Positions 18,370-25,975 of a stretch of DNA of 64,000 bases are shown here, piece by piece. This stretch comes from Hyphomonadaceae bacterium UBA1849 (GTDB taxonomy: Bacteria; Pseudomonadota; Alphaproteobacteria; Caulobacterales; Hyphomonadaceae). How positions within the stretch are numbered: position 1 is the first letter of the stretch; every line of letters starts with the position of its first letter. The DNA is taken from contig DDIN01000008.1 in the NCBI GenBank assembly GCA_002338565.1, positions 616,167 to 680,166 on the forward strand. Direction: 5' to 3'. The position numbers were made by a program, and so were the translations under genes. Below the pieces are notes generated by a model. The model searched no databases, was not told the origin of the DNA, and saw only the letters and a program-made list of their open reading frames with translations.

Positions 18370-19593
18370 ATGACGGTATTAGGTTCAAACTTCGACGAAA
18401 TATGGCCGTCTGGTACATCCCCTGAAGTGGTGATCGTCGGCGCTGGCGCTGCAGGCCTGTTCGCAGGCATTGAGGCTGCCCGAACTGGCAAGCGCGTGCT
18501 GATTGTTGATCATGCAAAGAAGCCTGCCGAGAAGATCCGTATTTCTGGCGGCGGGCGCTGCAATTTCACCAATCTGGAAACCAAAGCCTCGCGCTTCATT
18601 TCGCAAAACCCGCATTTCGCGAAATCCGCGCTGGCCCGTTTCGGCCCGTGGGATTTCATCGAGCGGATGTCGGCGCACAAGCTGACCTGGCATGAGAAAA
18701 CACTCGGCCAGCTATTCTGCGACCAGAAATCCGGCGCCATCATCCAGTTCCTGCTGGACGATCTAGAAGCTGCAGGCGGCCGCATACTAATGGAATGCGA
18801 AATCAGCGAAATTACAAAGCCGGATGCGTGTTTCACCGTCACGACCAATAAAGGTACGTTTCGTCCTGCTGCACTGATCATTGCATCTGGCGGGCTGTCG
18901 ATCCCAAAAATCGGCGCGTCCAGCTTTGGCTATGATGTGGCAAAGCAGTTCGGCCATTCCATCGTAGAGACACGTCCGGGTCTGGTGCCCTTCACCTTTT
19001 CCGGTGCACTGCATGACCGGTTTGCCGCGATCTCTGGTGTTGCCGCACCCGTCACGGTGACAACACAAGACAAAACCCGCTTCTCGGAAGCCATGCTGTT
19101 CACCCATCGCGGGCTGTCCGGCCCTGCCATCCTTCAGGCCTCCAGCTACTGGCATACCGGCGAAGCAATCACGCTTGAATATCTGCCCGCTGATCGGGTC
19201 CGGTCTGAACTGACCCACGCCCGCAACACTGATCCGAAGAAACGCGTGACGGACTGGATGGTCGAGTATCTTCCCGGTCGTCTGACGGCAGACATTTTTG
19301 GCGAAACGGGTCTCAGAAACCAGATCGGAACTCTGTCCAATGCCGATATCGACCGGCTGGCCGAGCGTCTGTCCGCGCACACAATTTCGCCGACTGCCAC
19401 CGAAGGCTATCGCACTGCCGAGGTGACCGTTGGCGGTGTGAACACAGACGAGCTGTCATCCAAGACGATGGAGTCGAAACTCTGTGAGGGCCTTTATTTC
19501 ATCGGTGAGGTTGTCGATGTGACCGGCTGGCTTGGCGGATATAACTTCCAATGGGCGTGGGCGTCCGCCCACGCAGCAGGCGAGGCCGTCTGA
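18370..19593 (+). CDS. HI0933-like NAD(P)/FAD-dependent oxidoreductase (TIGR03862 type)
   Basis: A flavoprotein of about 407 residues. It has the N-terminal dinucleotide fold VVIVGAGAAGLFAGIEAA, the family signature KIRISGGGRCNFTN, the mid-region LIIASGGLSIPKIGASSFGYDVA and the C-terminal second FAD motif ending in VTGWLGGYNFQWAWASA, with the invariant GG-NFQWA. This is the HI0933/YhiN superfamily, whose physiological substrate is mostly unknown. ATG 18370 is preferred over TTG 18349 since no upstream conservation is visible; the Shine-Dalgarno sequence is poor. It diverges from yfhM and meets the acyltransferase gene tail to tail with no gap. Confidence 0.88.
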   Translation: MTVLGSNFDEIWPSGTSPEVVIVGAGAAGLFAGIEAARTGKRVLIVDHAKKPAEKIRISGGGRCNFTNLETKASRFISQNPHFAKSALARFGPWDFIERMSAHKLTWHEKTLGQLFCDQKSGAIIQFLLDDLEAAGGRILMECEISEITKPDACFTVTTNKGTFRPAALIIASGGLSIPKIGASSFGYDVAKQFGHSIVETRPGLVPFTFSGALHDRFAAISGVAAPVTVTTQDKTRFSEAMLFTHRGLSGPAILQASSYWHTGEAITLEYLPADRVRSELTHARNTDPKKRVTDWMVEYLPGRLTADIFGETGLRNQIGTLSNADIDRLAERLSAHTISPTATEGYRTAEVTVGGVNTDELSSKTMESKLCEGLYFIGEVVDVTGWLGGYNFQWAWASAHAAGEAV

Positions 19594-20691
19594 TCAGGCG
19601 GTCTGAGTTTCTTTTGAGCGGCGGGAGCGCTTCTCCCAGCCGCCGCGAATGGCTTTACGGCATGGCTCTTCGATCAACTTATGGATCGGATAGGCAATCG
19701 CCACGACGACCAGCGTGAAGCCGAGCGATGTCCACGCATTCACAACGAACGGAATGCCAAGAATATCGAGCGCGTTCTTCATGATCATGAAGGTCGGTAC
19801 GTGCAGGATAAAGATCGCATAAGACCAGCCACCCAGCGCGCACATTGTCGGATGCGCAAGGAAAGTGCCTTTGCCTTCTGCATCAATCCGCGCCAGCGAC
19901 ATGATCATCAGCGCGCCGCCAGCTGCAACAAACGCAGTCCCCACATGGTTCATTGCTGCCAACAGCGCGCTGCCCGCACCGGCAAGGGCGTAAAGCCCCG
20001 CGCGGAAACCGGATACTTTAAAATCTTCGAAGGCCACACGAGCGCCAACACCCGCCAGCATGACGACTGCGCCGCGCAGCGCGCCCCACGCCATGGTAGA
20101 AGAGCTGAGCTCACGATGCAGAAGCATCTGGTGCACCTGATCGACGAGATAAACATTCAAAAGGCAGAGCCCGAAGAAGAGCGTACGATGCGCCTTCATC
20201 TTTGTTGCAAGCCAGATGTAGAGCGGGAATGCCAGATAGCCTGCAAACTCTGCGCTGATCGCCCAGGCAGGGAAATTCCATGCGGCCCCGCCCGGCACGC
20301 CAAAAGATTGCATCATGAAGAGGTTCGCGAACAAGCCTTCCAGCGGATAGCCTTCAGCGATGTCTGCGCGCCCCATCACCATGCCGAGCACGAGAAAGCC
20401 GAGCATGATACCAAGCGCCAGAATGTGCAGCGGGTAAATCCGCGCGATACGGGCGACCATGAAATCACCAAAGGCAAAAGGCCGGTTACGGTTGTTCCAG
20501 TAGATATGGGTAAGCACGAAGCCTGAGAGGACGAAGAAAACGTCCACCCGCGCGACACCGAGTTCCAGATATGGCAGGGCGCCAAAGCCGTCATGGTCAT
20601 ACATATGGCCGACGTGAAAATAGGCGATCCAGATCGCCAGAATGAAGCGAAGACCGGTGAGCGAGTCAAAACGTTGGCGTGAAATGTCCAT
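19594..20691 (-). CDS. Acyltransferase family 3 (OafA/NodX-like) membrane protein
   Basis: A multi-pass inner-membrane protein of 365 residues. The first helix has the family signature RFDSLTGLRFILAIWIAYFH with the catalytic-type Arg and His, followed by LELGVARVDVFFVLSGFVLTHIYW. About ten hydrophobic segments are visible. These enzymes O-acylate sugars in lipopolysaccharide, exopolysaccharide or glucans, taking acyl groups from cytoplasmic CoA. No polysaccharide genes sit beside it, so the acceptor is unknown. Start ATG 20691 has CTCCAGATG context with a weak GGAG. Confidence 0.88.
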   Translation of the reverse strand: MDISRQRFDSLTGLRFILAIWIAYFHVGHMYDHDGFGALPYLELGVARVDVFFVLSGFVLTHIYWNNRNRPFAFGDFMVARIARIYPLHILALGIMLGFLVLGMVMGRADIAEGYPLEGLFANLFMMQSFGVPGGAAWNFPAWAISAEFAGYLAFPLYIWLATKMKAHRTLFFGLCLLNVYLVDQVHQMLLHRELSSSTMAWGALRGAVVMLAGVGARVAFEDFKVSGFRAGLYALAGAGSALLAAMNHVGTAFVAAGGALMIMSLARIDAEGKGTFLAHPTMCALGGWSYAIFILHVPTFMIMKNALDILGIPFVVNAWTSLGFTLVVVAIAYPIHKLIEEPCRKAIRGGWEKRSRRSKETQTA

Positions 20692-20780
20692 CTGGAGGCT
20701 CCATGAGATTCACATCTCAAAGAGCAAGCTTCGTTCCAGTTTCGCCGCAGAGGGGAATTCTGGCTATAGATTCACCCCAA

Positions 20781-21101
20781 TTATTTGTTTCCTTTGATTT
20801 TATTGCACCGTGCATGGGCGAGCTGCAGGTTTTCAGGCGTATCGGGTCCACCTTTTGAGCGCGGTTTTATATGGTCAAAAGTCGGACGAAGCTTCTTCCA
20901 GAGCGTGGAATGTGCCGTTTCGAACCGGTTTTGCGGCATGTGCTCGCCGCAAAGCGCGCACTTTCCCGCCTGCGCCTCCCAAAGGCTGCGGAACAACTCA
21001 TTCTCTTTTGGCTTGAAGGGCTGGGACACCACTTTCGTCCTGTTCTGTTCATCGCTCATCCCTGCGAAGGCAGGGATCTGGCAGATAATCGGGCAGCTCA
21101 C
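20781..21101 (-). CDS. Small HNH endonuclease overlapping a palindromic repeat
   Basis: An HNH nuclease of up to 106 residues: zinc-knuckle cysteines in KCALCGEHMP, then FDHIKPRSKGG and ENLQLAHARCNKIKGNK, giving the D-H...N...H pattern. The GTG at 21101 overlaps the stop of the GIY-YIG gene as GTGA, which suggests translational coupling. In that reading the palindromic repeat at 21058-21077 is translated in frame (QIPAFAGMSDE). The alternative ATG at 21059 starts inside the repeat and drops 14 residues; the HNH domain is intact either way. Cellular role is unknown; small HNH proteins of this kind may nick or cleave DNA. Confidence 0.78.
   Translation of the reverse strand: MSCPIICQIPAFAGMSDEQNRTKVVSQPFKPKENELFRSLWEAQAGKCALCGEHMPQNRFETAHSTLWKKLRPTFDHIKPRSKGGPDTPENLQLAHARCNKIKGNK
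21058..21077. repeat. Palindromic repeat, GAAG-loop half
   Basis: ATCCCTGC-GAAG-GCAGGGAT: perfect 8-bp arms with a GAAG loop (CTTC on the other strand). This is the widespread alphaproteobacterial intergenic palindrome that codes for PAFAG when translated. It lies inside the 5' part of the HNH frame, on one side of the GIY-YIG gene. The matching CTAC-loop half is at 21414-21433. Confidence 0.85.
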
Positions 21102-21394
21102 AAAAGCGTTTCAGCGAGATCCACCCTATGCGGATTACTCTGATCAATGAGCCGGTCTTTCCACGCCCGTTTCCACTTCTTCATCTGCCGCTCGCGAATG
21201 AAGGCGCTTTCCCGACTTGGATGACCTTCAAACCAGACCAGTTTCTCGCAATTATAACGGTCAGAGAAGCCTTTGATCAGGTGCTCTCTGTGCTCATATG
21301 CGCGGCGATTAAGGTCATCCGTCATACCAATATAGAGCACGGTATCGCGCTCATTGCTCATGATATAAACGCAGTAAACTGTTTCACTGTTCAT
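21098..21394 (-). CDS. Small GIY-YIG nuclease-domain protein
   Basis: A single-domain GIY-YIG protein of 98 residues. It shows the two-strand motif VYCVYIMSN...VLYIGMTDDLNRRAYEH with the catalytic Tyr, Tyr and Arg, the later ERQMKKWKR with the metal-binding Glu, and the terminal NPHRVDL typical of this UvrC-like small family. It is bracketed by the two halves of a composite palindromic repeat (21058-21077 and 21401-21443) and overlaps the HNH gene by four bases. Small GIY-YIG proteins are usually called nucleases of unknown role; the arrangement raises the possibility that it is linked to spread of the repeat. Confidence 0.88.
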   Translation of the reverse strand: MNSETVYCVYIMSNERDTVLYIGMTDDLNRRAYEHREHLIKGFSDRYNCEKLVWFEGHPSRESAFIRERQMKKWKRAWKDRLIDQSNPHRVDLAETLL

Positions 21395-21400
21395 AAGCGC

Positions 21401-21443
21401 ACTTTCGCTCCAGATTCCTGCCTACGCAGGAATGAGCGAAAGT
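21401..21443. repeat. Palindromic repeat, CTAC-loop half with outer arms
   Basis: Inner perfect hairpin ATTCCTGC-CTAC-GCAGGAAT (21414-21433) enclosed by a second perfect inverted repeat, ACTTTCGCTC (21401-21410) and GAGCGAAAGT (21434-21443). It begins seven bases upstream of the GIY-YIG start codon. The CTAC loop is the partner of the GAAG-loop half on the far side of the gene. Confidence 0.85.
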
Positions 21444-21478
21444 TTGTTAGATTTTTCGGATAGCAACAATAGCTGAGA

Positions 21479-22357
21479 TTAAAGCCCGCGGCGCAGTTTC
21501 GCAGCCGTGACCGTATTCACCAGAAGGCCAGCAATCGTCATCGGGCCGACACTGCCCGGAACGGGCGTGATCTGGCCGGCAACATTCTTGCAGGCTGCAA
21601 AATCAACATCGCCCACGACGCGGGTTTTGCCCTCGCCCTTTTCAGGGGCCGGAATGCGGTTAATGCCGACATCAATCACGCATGCGCCCGGCTTCACCCA
21701 TTCGGCAGGCACCATTTTCGGGCGACCAACCGCAGCGACCAGAATGTCAGCCTGACGGCAGACCTCACCCAGGTCCTTGGTGCGCGAGTGAGCGATTGTC
21801 ACCGTGCAGTTCTGCTCGAGGAATAAAAGCGCAGCCGGTTTGCCAACCAGAATGGAACGGCCAATCACGACGACGTTCTTACCTGACAGATCATCGCCCA
21901 GCGCAGATTTCGCGAGGATGACACAGCCAGCAGGCGTGCACGGGCGAATGCCCTTTTTGCCAAGCGACAGACGCCCCGCAGACGCTTCTGTCAGACCGTC
22001 TACGTCTTTGTTCGGGGAGATGCGCTCAATCGCGCTGGCTTCATCGAGATGCTTTGGCAGAGGCAACTGAAGCAGAATGCCGTCCACGCTGTCATCATTA
22101 TTCAGCGTTTCCAGAAGCGCTTCGACCTGATCCTGCGTCGCGTCAGCCGGAAGGCGGTGCGTGAAGGAATTCATGCCCGCTTCTTCGGTCATTTTGCCTT
22201 TATTGCGGACGTAGATCTGGCTTGCCGGATCTTCACCGACGAGCACAACCGCGAGGCCCGGCGTAAAGCCATGCTCGGATTTCAGGGCGGCGACTTCTTT
22301 GGCGACATCCTCACGAATGCCTGCGGCAATGGCTTTTCCGTCAATCAGCGCGCCCAT
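21479..22357 (-). CDS. folD: Bifunctional methylenetetrahydrofolate dehydrogenase / methenyltetrahydrofolate cyclohydrolase
   Basis: Interconverts 5,10-methylene-, 5,10-methenyl- and 10-formyl-tetrahydrofolate in the cytoplasm. The 292-residue protein has the catalytic YVRNKGKM segment (Lys about residue 54), DGILLQLPLPKHLD, PNKDVDGL, PCTPAG and the NADP-binding VVIGRSILVGKP. PVPGSVGPMTIAGLL near the C-terminus is also diagnostic. It lies 11 bases downstream of yggT in the same direction, so the two are probably cotranscribed. No regulatory element is apparent. Confidence 0.96.
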   Translation of the reverse strand: MGALIDGKAIAAGIREDVAKEVAALKSEHGFTPGLAVVLVGEDPASQIYVRNKGKMTEEAGMNSFTHRLPADATQDQVEALLETLNNDDSVDGILLQLPLPKHLDEASAIERISPNKDVDGLTEASAGRLSLGKKGIRPCTPAGCVILAKSALGDDLSGKNVVVIGRSILVGKPAALLFLEQNCTVTIAHSRTKDLGEVCRQADILVAAVGRPKMVPAEWVKPGACVIDVGINRIPAPEKGEGKTRVVGDVDFAACKNVAGQITPVPGSVGPMTIAGLLVNTVTAAKLRRGL

Positions 22358-22368
22358 GTGAAATCCTG

Positions 22369-22665
22369 TTAGTTGAGAGCTGGATTAAGCAGCAGCTGCG
22401 CCGCCACGAGGTCGATAAATCCGAGTCCAAGCAGGAGGACAAGTGGAGAAAGATCGATTCCGTTGAACGATGGCAGGAAACGGCGAATTGGCGCGAGCGC
22501 AGGCTCGACCAGCGCAGACCCAAATCGCAGGATAAACTGAACCAGCTGGTTATAGCTGTTCACCACTTCGAACTGAATCAGAATGCGTGTGATCAGATAG
22601 ATAAAGATCACGATCTGATAGAAGAAGATCACATTGTGGATCAGCCAGTAAATCGGATAGCCCAT
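22369..22665 (-). CDS. yggT: YggT family membrane protein
   Basis: A 98-residue protein with two hydrophobic segments: one near the N-terminus (VIFFYQIVIFIYLITRIL) and one near the C-terminus (LSPLVLLLGLGFIDLVAAQ). Between them lies the family motif FILRFGSALVEPALAPIRRFLP. YggT proteins are small integral membrane proteins, implicated in osmotic tolerance or cell division/envelope organisation in some bacteria; the exact role is not settled. First gene of the yggT-folD unit, divergent from ttcA. Confidence 0.9.
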   Translation of the reverse strand: MGYPIYWLIHNVIFFYQIVIFIYLITRILIQFEVVNSYNQLVQFILRFGSALVEPALAPIRRFLPSFNGIDLSPLVLLLGLGFIDLVAAQLLLNPALN

Positions 22666-22986
22666 GCTTCCAGTCCTTCATAATTTCGCTTCACCTATAT
22701 TGAAGCGGTGAATAAACGCAATGCCACCTGATACCGCATCAGTCTGAACACTTTCTTCCTGCATGAACACAGCGTTTAAGTCCGGTTCAGACAGACTTTG
22801 CTTTATTGGCCCTGCCCGAACGAAGCTGGCTTGCGACGCATTTAACTGCGTCCTCACACACAACGCTCGTCAGCGGAATGTCTGGCGGCTCTGGCAGCTT
22901 TGCGCGTTTTCAGATAGGAAGCCCGTGAAAGCTTGCCAGAGCTTCAGACCAGAACACCCAGACATTCAGGATTTTTCGCCTTGGAC
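22666..22986. other. Divergent promoter region of yggT and ttcA
   Basis: About 320 bases with no supported gene. Visible structure: GCTTCA/TGAAGC inverted repeat around 22688-22706 close to the yggT start, and 8-bp arms GTCTGAAC (22742-22749) and GTTCAGAC (22785-22792) 35 bases apart. A minus-strand frame of 61 codons here has no recognisable features. Likely holds both promoters. Confidence 0.4.
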
Positions 22987-23901
22987 ATGCTCCCGGAAAC
23001 CGCGCTCAACGACGATATGCCGACCCGCACCATCCGCTCCACCGTTACGAAGCTGGATGTCGAGCGGAGCTTTCGTGCAGCCTTTGCCAATGCGCCCGAT
23101 GGTGTCACCTTCAAGAAGACGCGCAAACGTCTTGTGCGTCAGGCGCTGGAAACCATCCAGACTTACGGGCTTGATACATCCAAGTCTTCCACCGAGCCTG
23201 CGCGTTGGCTGATCTGTCTGTCGGGCGGCAAGGATAGCTATGCGCTCCTCTCTATCCTGCTGGAGCTGAAATATCTCGGCGCTATTCAGGCCGAGCTTCT
23301 GGCGTGCAACCTCGATCAGGTGCAGCCGGGCTTTCCAAAAGAAATCCTGCCGAATTATCTGGATGGTCTGGAAGTGCCTTACCGGATCGAGACCGAAGAC
23401 ACCTACTCTATCGTGACGGACAAACTGCCGGCGCAAAAGACATACTGCGCGCTCTGCTCACGTCTGCGCCGCGGCATTCTTTACCGGATTGCGCGCGAAG
23501 AAAAATGCGATGCCATCGTGCTGGGTCACCACCTCGATGACGCGCTGGAAACCTTCTTCATGAACCTGTTCCATGGCGGACGCCTTGCTGCCATGCCGCC
23601 AAAACTTCTCAATGATGAGGGCGATGTGATGGTCCTGCGCCCACTCATCCGGTCTGAAGAAGCTGATATTGAAAAGTTCGCCGCGGGTATGAATTACCCG
23701 ATCATTCCGTGCACACTGTGCGGCTCTCAGGACGGGCTTCAGCGCATGCTGATGAAGGATATGCTGACCAATTGGGAAAAGAATAATCCGGGCCGGAAAG
23801 CGAAAATGGCGCATGCTTTATCTCATGCGCGACCATCGCATTTGCACGATGCGTCAATCTTCGGCTTTAACGAACTCTTACCAGCCGTTGATAAATCTTA
23901 A
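22987..23901 (+). CDS. ttcA: tRNA 2-thiocytidine(32) synthetase
   Basis: Thiolates C32 of certain tRNAs using a [4Fe-4S] cluster. The protein of about 304 residues has the PP-loop LICLSGGKDSYALL (about residue 60), the CxxC cluster motif TYCALCSRLRRG (about 135) with a third cysteine in IIPCTLCGSQ (about 220), and the GHHLDDALETFFMN ATP-binding signature. The frame is open upstream to a TTG at 22933, but ATG 22987 or even 23017 (MPTRTI) is more likely; no strong ribosome-binding site decides. Downstream is a small secreted protein gene after 48 bases. Confidence 0.93.
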   Translation: MLPETALNDDMPTRTIRSTVTKLDVERSFRAAFANAPDGVTFKKTRKRLVRQALETIQTYGLDTSKSSTEPARWLICLSGGKDSYALLSILLELKYLGAIQAELLACNLDQVQPGFPKEILPNYLDGLEVPYRIETEDTYSIVTDKLPAQKTYCALCSRLRRGILYRIAREEKCDAIVLGHHLDDALETFFMNLFHGGRLAAMPPKLLNDEGDVMVLRPLIRSEEADIEKFAAGMNYPIIPCTLCGSQDGLQRMLMKDMLTNWEKNNPGRKAKMAHALSHARPSHLHDASIFGFNELLPAVDKS

Positions 23902-23949
23902 CGCGCGGTTTCGATAACACCTTAACGCCGTCATGGTAGGCGTTAAGGC

Positions 23950-24393
23950 ATGAAACTGAAACTATCCCATCTTCTGCTCGCCGCAGCCATGCTTGCTCCA
24001 TCTGCAATGATGAGCGCACATGCGGCTGGCGCCGGCGGCGACCCGGCTGACCGTGCGGGCGCGCGCATCACCGGTTCTCAGGATTATATTGCCGTGACGG
24101 GCGTTCATGCGCCGATTGCAGGCGTGGACGGCTTCCGGTCTCTGATGGCGCTGGATGCGGGTATTGAAATTCATGACGACCGCGAACGTCGCCGTGCAGA
24201 AGCCCAGATGCCCCGTATTCGGGATGCGCTTCGCCGCGCCGTACACGGCTATTTGTCTATGAGCTATGAAGTCGGCACTGTGCCCGACCTTGATATGATC
24301 GGCCGCCGTTTACAGACGGCCGTTGATCAGGTGCTCGGCGAAGGTGTCGCCGAAGTCACGATTGCAGCGGCGATCATTCACCGCAACAGCTAG
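23950..24393 (+). CDS. Secreted protein with FliL-like C-terminal region
   Basis: A 147-residue protein with a signal peptide (LLLAAAMLAPSAMMSAHAAG) and no membrane anchor in the mature part. The segment from about residue 65 (LMALDAGIEIHDDRER, then AQMPRIRDALRRAVHGYL, then MIGRRLQTAVDQVLGEGVAEVTIAA) has the strand-helix-helix-strand pattern of the FliL C-terminal domain, in which a long helix is followed by an ILG..G-VxxV strand. No flagellar genes lie in this window, so it is probably not flagellar FliL but a periplasmic relative. Function is unknown. It converges on the carbonic anhydrase gene. Confidence 0.6.
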   Translation: MKLKLSHLLLAAAMLAPSAMMSAHAAGAGGDPADRAGARITGSQDYIAVTGVHAPIAGVDGFRSLMALDAGIEIHDDRERRRAEAQMPRIRDALRRAVHGYLSMSYEVGTVPDLDMIGRRLQTAVDQVLGEGVAEVTIAAAIIHRNS

Positions 24394-24398
24394 GATGA

Positions 24399-25079
24399 TT
24401 AGTGGTCGCAGCTCATATTGCCTGCGACCTCGGCTGCCAGATCCTGATAGCGCTCATCAACCGGTTCGAACCGGCCATCAGCCTCATCCCAGGCTGAAAC
24501 ACGACCTGTCTTAATGTCATAAACCCAGCCATGCAGGGTGAGCGTGCCATTCGCCAGCTTGCGCATCACGCTCGGGTGTGTCCGCAAATGCTGAAGCTGC
24601 AGCTTCACATTCTCTTCCAGAAGCAGGTTGAGCTTTTCGTCTTCGGACTTACCCGCAGACATTTCTTCCACGACATCCATCGCGCCTTGAGAAAAGCCGA
24701 GCCACTCTTTGACGTGTGGCAGATGCTGGACGCTATCGGGGTTCATAATACCCTTCATCGCACCACATTCAGAATGACCGCAGACAACAATGTGCGGCAC
24801 ATCCAGAACACGCATTGCAAATTCCAGCGTGGCTGTCATGGCGCCGGTCTGGCTGGTGTGTGGCGGTACGATATTGCCCGCATTGCGGAGAATGAATAGC
24901 TCACCAGGGTCAGTCTGAGTGATCATTGCGGTTTCAACACGCGCATCAGAGCAGGCAATGAAAACGGCCTCCGGAGACTGCCCTTTGGCAAGGCGCTCAA
25001 ACAGCTCCTGCTTGCTCGGGTAAACCTCATTCTGGAATTTGATCACGCCTTTCAGAAAACCGGTCACTTCACTCTCCAT
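24399..25079 (-). CDS. can: Beta-class carbonic anhydrase
   Basis: Interconverts CO2 and bicarbonate in the cytoplasm. The 226-residue protein has zinc ligands in FIACSDARVE (Cys and Asp about residues 43-45) and GHSECGAMKG (His and Cys about 101-104), with LFILRNAGNIVPP between. The C-terminal half has the LHGWVYDIKTGRVSAWDE stretch normal for the plant-type beta class. Bicarbonate would be needed by carboxylases such as crotonyl-CoA carboxylase/reductase or propionyl-CoA carboxylase in the ethylmalonyl-CoA pathway, but that link is only inference. Start ATG 25079 with GATGGAG context. Confidence 0.95.
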   Translation of the reverse strand: MESEVTGFLKGVIKFQNEVYPSKQELFERLAKGQSPEAVFIACSDARVETAMITQTDPGELFILRNAGNIVPPHTSQTGAMTATLEFAMRVLDVPHIVVCGHSECGAMKGIMNPDSVQHLPHVKEWLGFSQGAMDVVEEMSAGKSEDEKLNLLLEENVKLQLQHLRTHPSVMRKLANGTLTLHGWVYDIKTGRVSAWDEADGRFEPVDERYQDLAAEVAGNMSCDH

Positions 25080-25125
25080 CTAAAGACATCAAACTGAGGG
25101 AGCGCTTAGCACTCCCTCACGCAAT

Positions 25126-25896
25126 TTACATCGCTGAAATGCCGCCATCGACTTTCAGTTCCGCGCCGGTGACAAATTTAGATTCGTCAGAGGCAAGATA
25201 AAGGACCGCATAGGCCACATCGTCAGGATCGCCGACCTTTCCGAGCGGCACCTGGCGGGCCAGCTTGGCGAGCGCCTCGTCGGCGCCAAACATTTCCTTC
25301 GTACGATCGAGAATTGGCGTGTCGATAAAGGTCGGGTGGACAGAGTTACAACGGATGCCGTTCTTCTTTTTCGCGCAGTGCAGCGCGACAGATTTGGAGA
25401 TCATCCACGCGCCAGCTTTGGCCGTGTTGTAAGCGACATAATTGCCGGACGCGATGAGGCCCGCAATCGAGGAAATGTTCACGATAGAGCCCGGCGAATA
25501 TTCTTCCATGGCAGGGATGGCATATTTACAGCCGAGGAAGATGGAATCGACGTCGACATCCATCACCTTTTTGAACTGGGCATAAGGCAGGTCTTCAACC
25601 GTGCCACCCGCGCCAATACCGGCATTGTTCACGAGGATTGAGAGACCGTCCATCTCTTCGACGGCAGCAGTAACGACATCCTGCCAGCGCTCTTCGTCGG
25701 TTACGTCATGCTGCATGGACCATGCGCTACCCGGATACATTTCATTGATGTGCGCACAGGTGTCTGCTGCACCATCGCCATTGAGGTCGGTCAGCATAAC
25801 TTTTGCGCCCTCTTTGGCCAGCATGGTGGCAATCGCTGCGCCAAGCCCCTGCGCTGCGCCTGTAACAATCGCTTTTTTACCGGAAACACGACCCAT
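25126..25896 (-). CDS. SDR-family NAD(P)-dependent oxidoreductase
   Basis: A classical short-chain dehydrogenase of 256 residues: cofactor motif VTGAAQGLGAAIA, D in LTDLNGDG (suggesting NAD preference), NNAGIGAGG, catalytic Ser in NISSIAG, and YNTAK with Tyr and Lys. HPTFIDTPIL and the C-terminal VTGAELKVDGGISAM complete the family pattern. All active-site residues are present, so it should be an active hydroxy/keto oxidoreductase, but the substrate cannot be derived. AGGGAGAAAGTC precedes ATG 25896, a good ribosome-binding site. Confidence 0.88.
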   Translation of the reverse strand: MGRVSGKKAIVTGAAQGLGAAIATMLAKEGAKVMLTDLNGDGAADTCAHINEMYPGSAWSMQHDVTDEERWQDVVTAAVEEMDGLSILVNNAGIGAGGTVEDLPYAQFKKVMDVDVDSIFLGCKYAIPAMEEYSPGSIVNISSIAGLIASGNYVAYNTAKAGAWMISKSVALHCAKKKNGIRCNSVHPTFIDTPILDRTKEMFGADEALAKLARQVPLGKVGDPDDVAYAVLYLASDESKFVTGAELKVDGGISAM

Positions 25897-25975
25897 GACT
25901 TTCTCCCTCTGTCAGTTTGCGCGGACAGTGGAACGTGGGCGTTCATTTGGCAATGGGTTTTGGAGCGCAGGGCGC

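Noticed and set aside
19681..20526. 281-codon plus-strand frame opposite the acyltransferase gene
   Set aside because: Very His/Arg-rich product without motif; the minus strand encodes a proper multi-pass membrane enzyme.
20781..21443. Toxin-antitoxin or restriction-modification system made of the HNH and GIY-YIG genes
   Set aside because: No methyltransferase, antitoxin or immunity gene is adjacent; neighbours are an acyltransferase and folD. The repeat-associated reading explains more of what is seen.
22678..22863. 61-codon minus-strand frame upstream of yggT
   Set aside because: No motif, no clear start signal, lies in the divergent promoter region.
23950..24393. Flagellar FliL
   Set aside because: The C-terminal pattern is FliL-like, but the protein has a cleavable signal instead of a transmembrane anchor and no flagellar genes are near.
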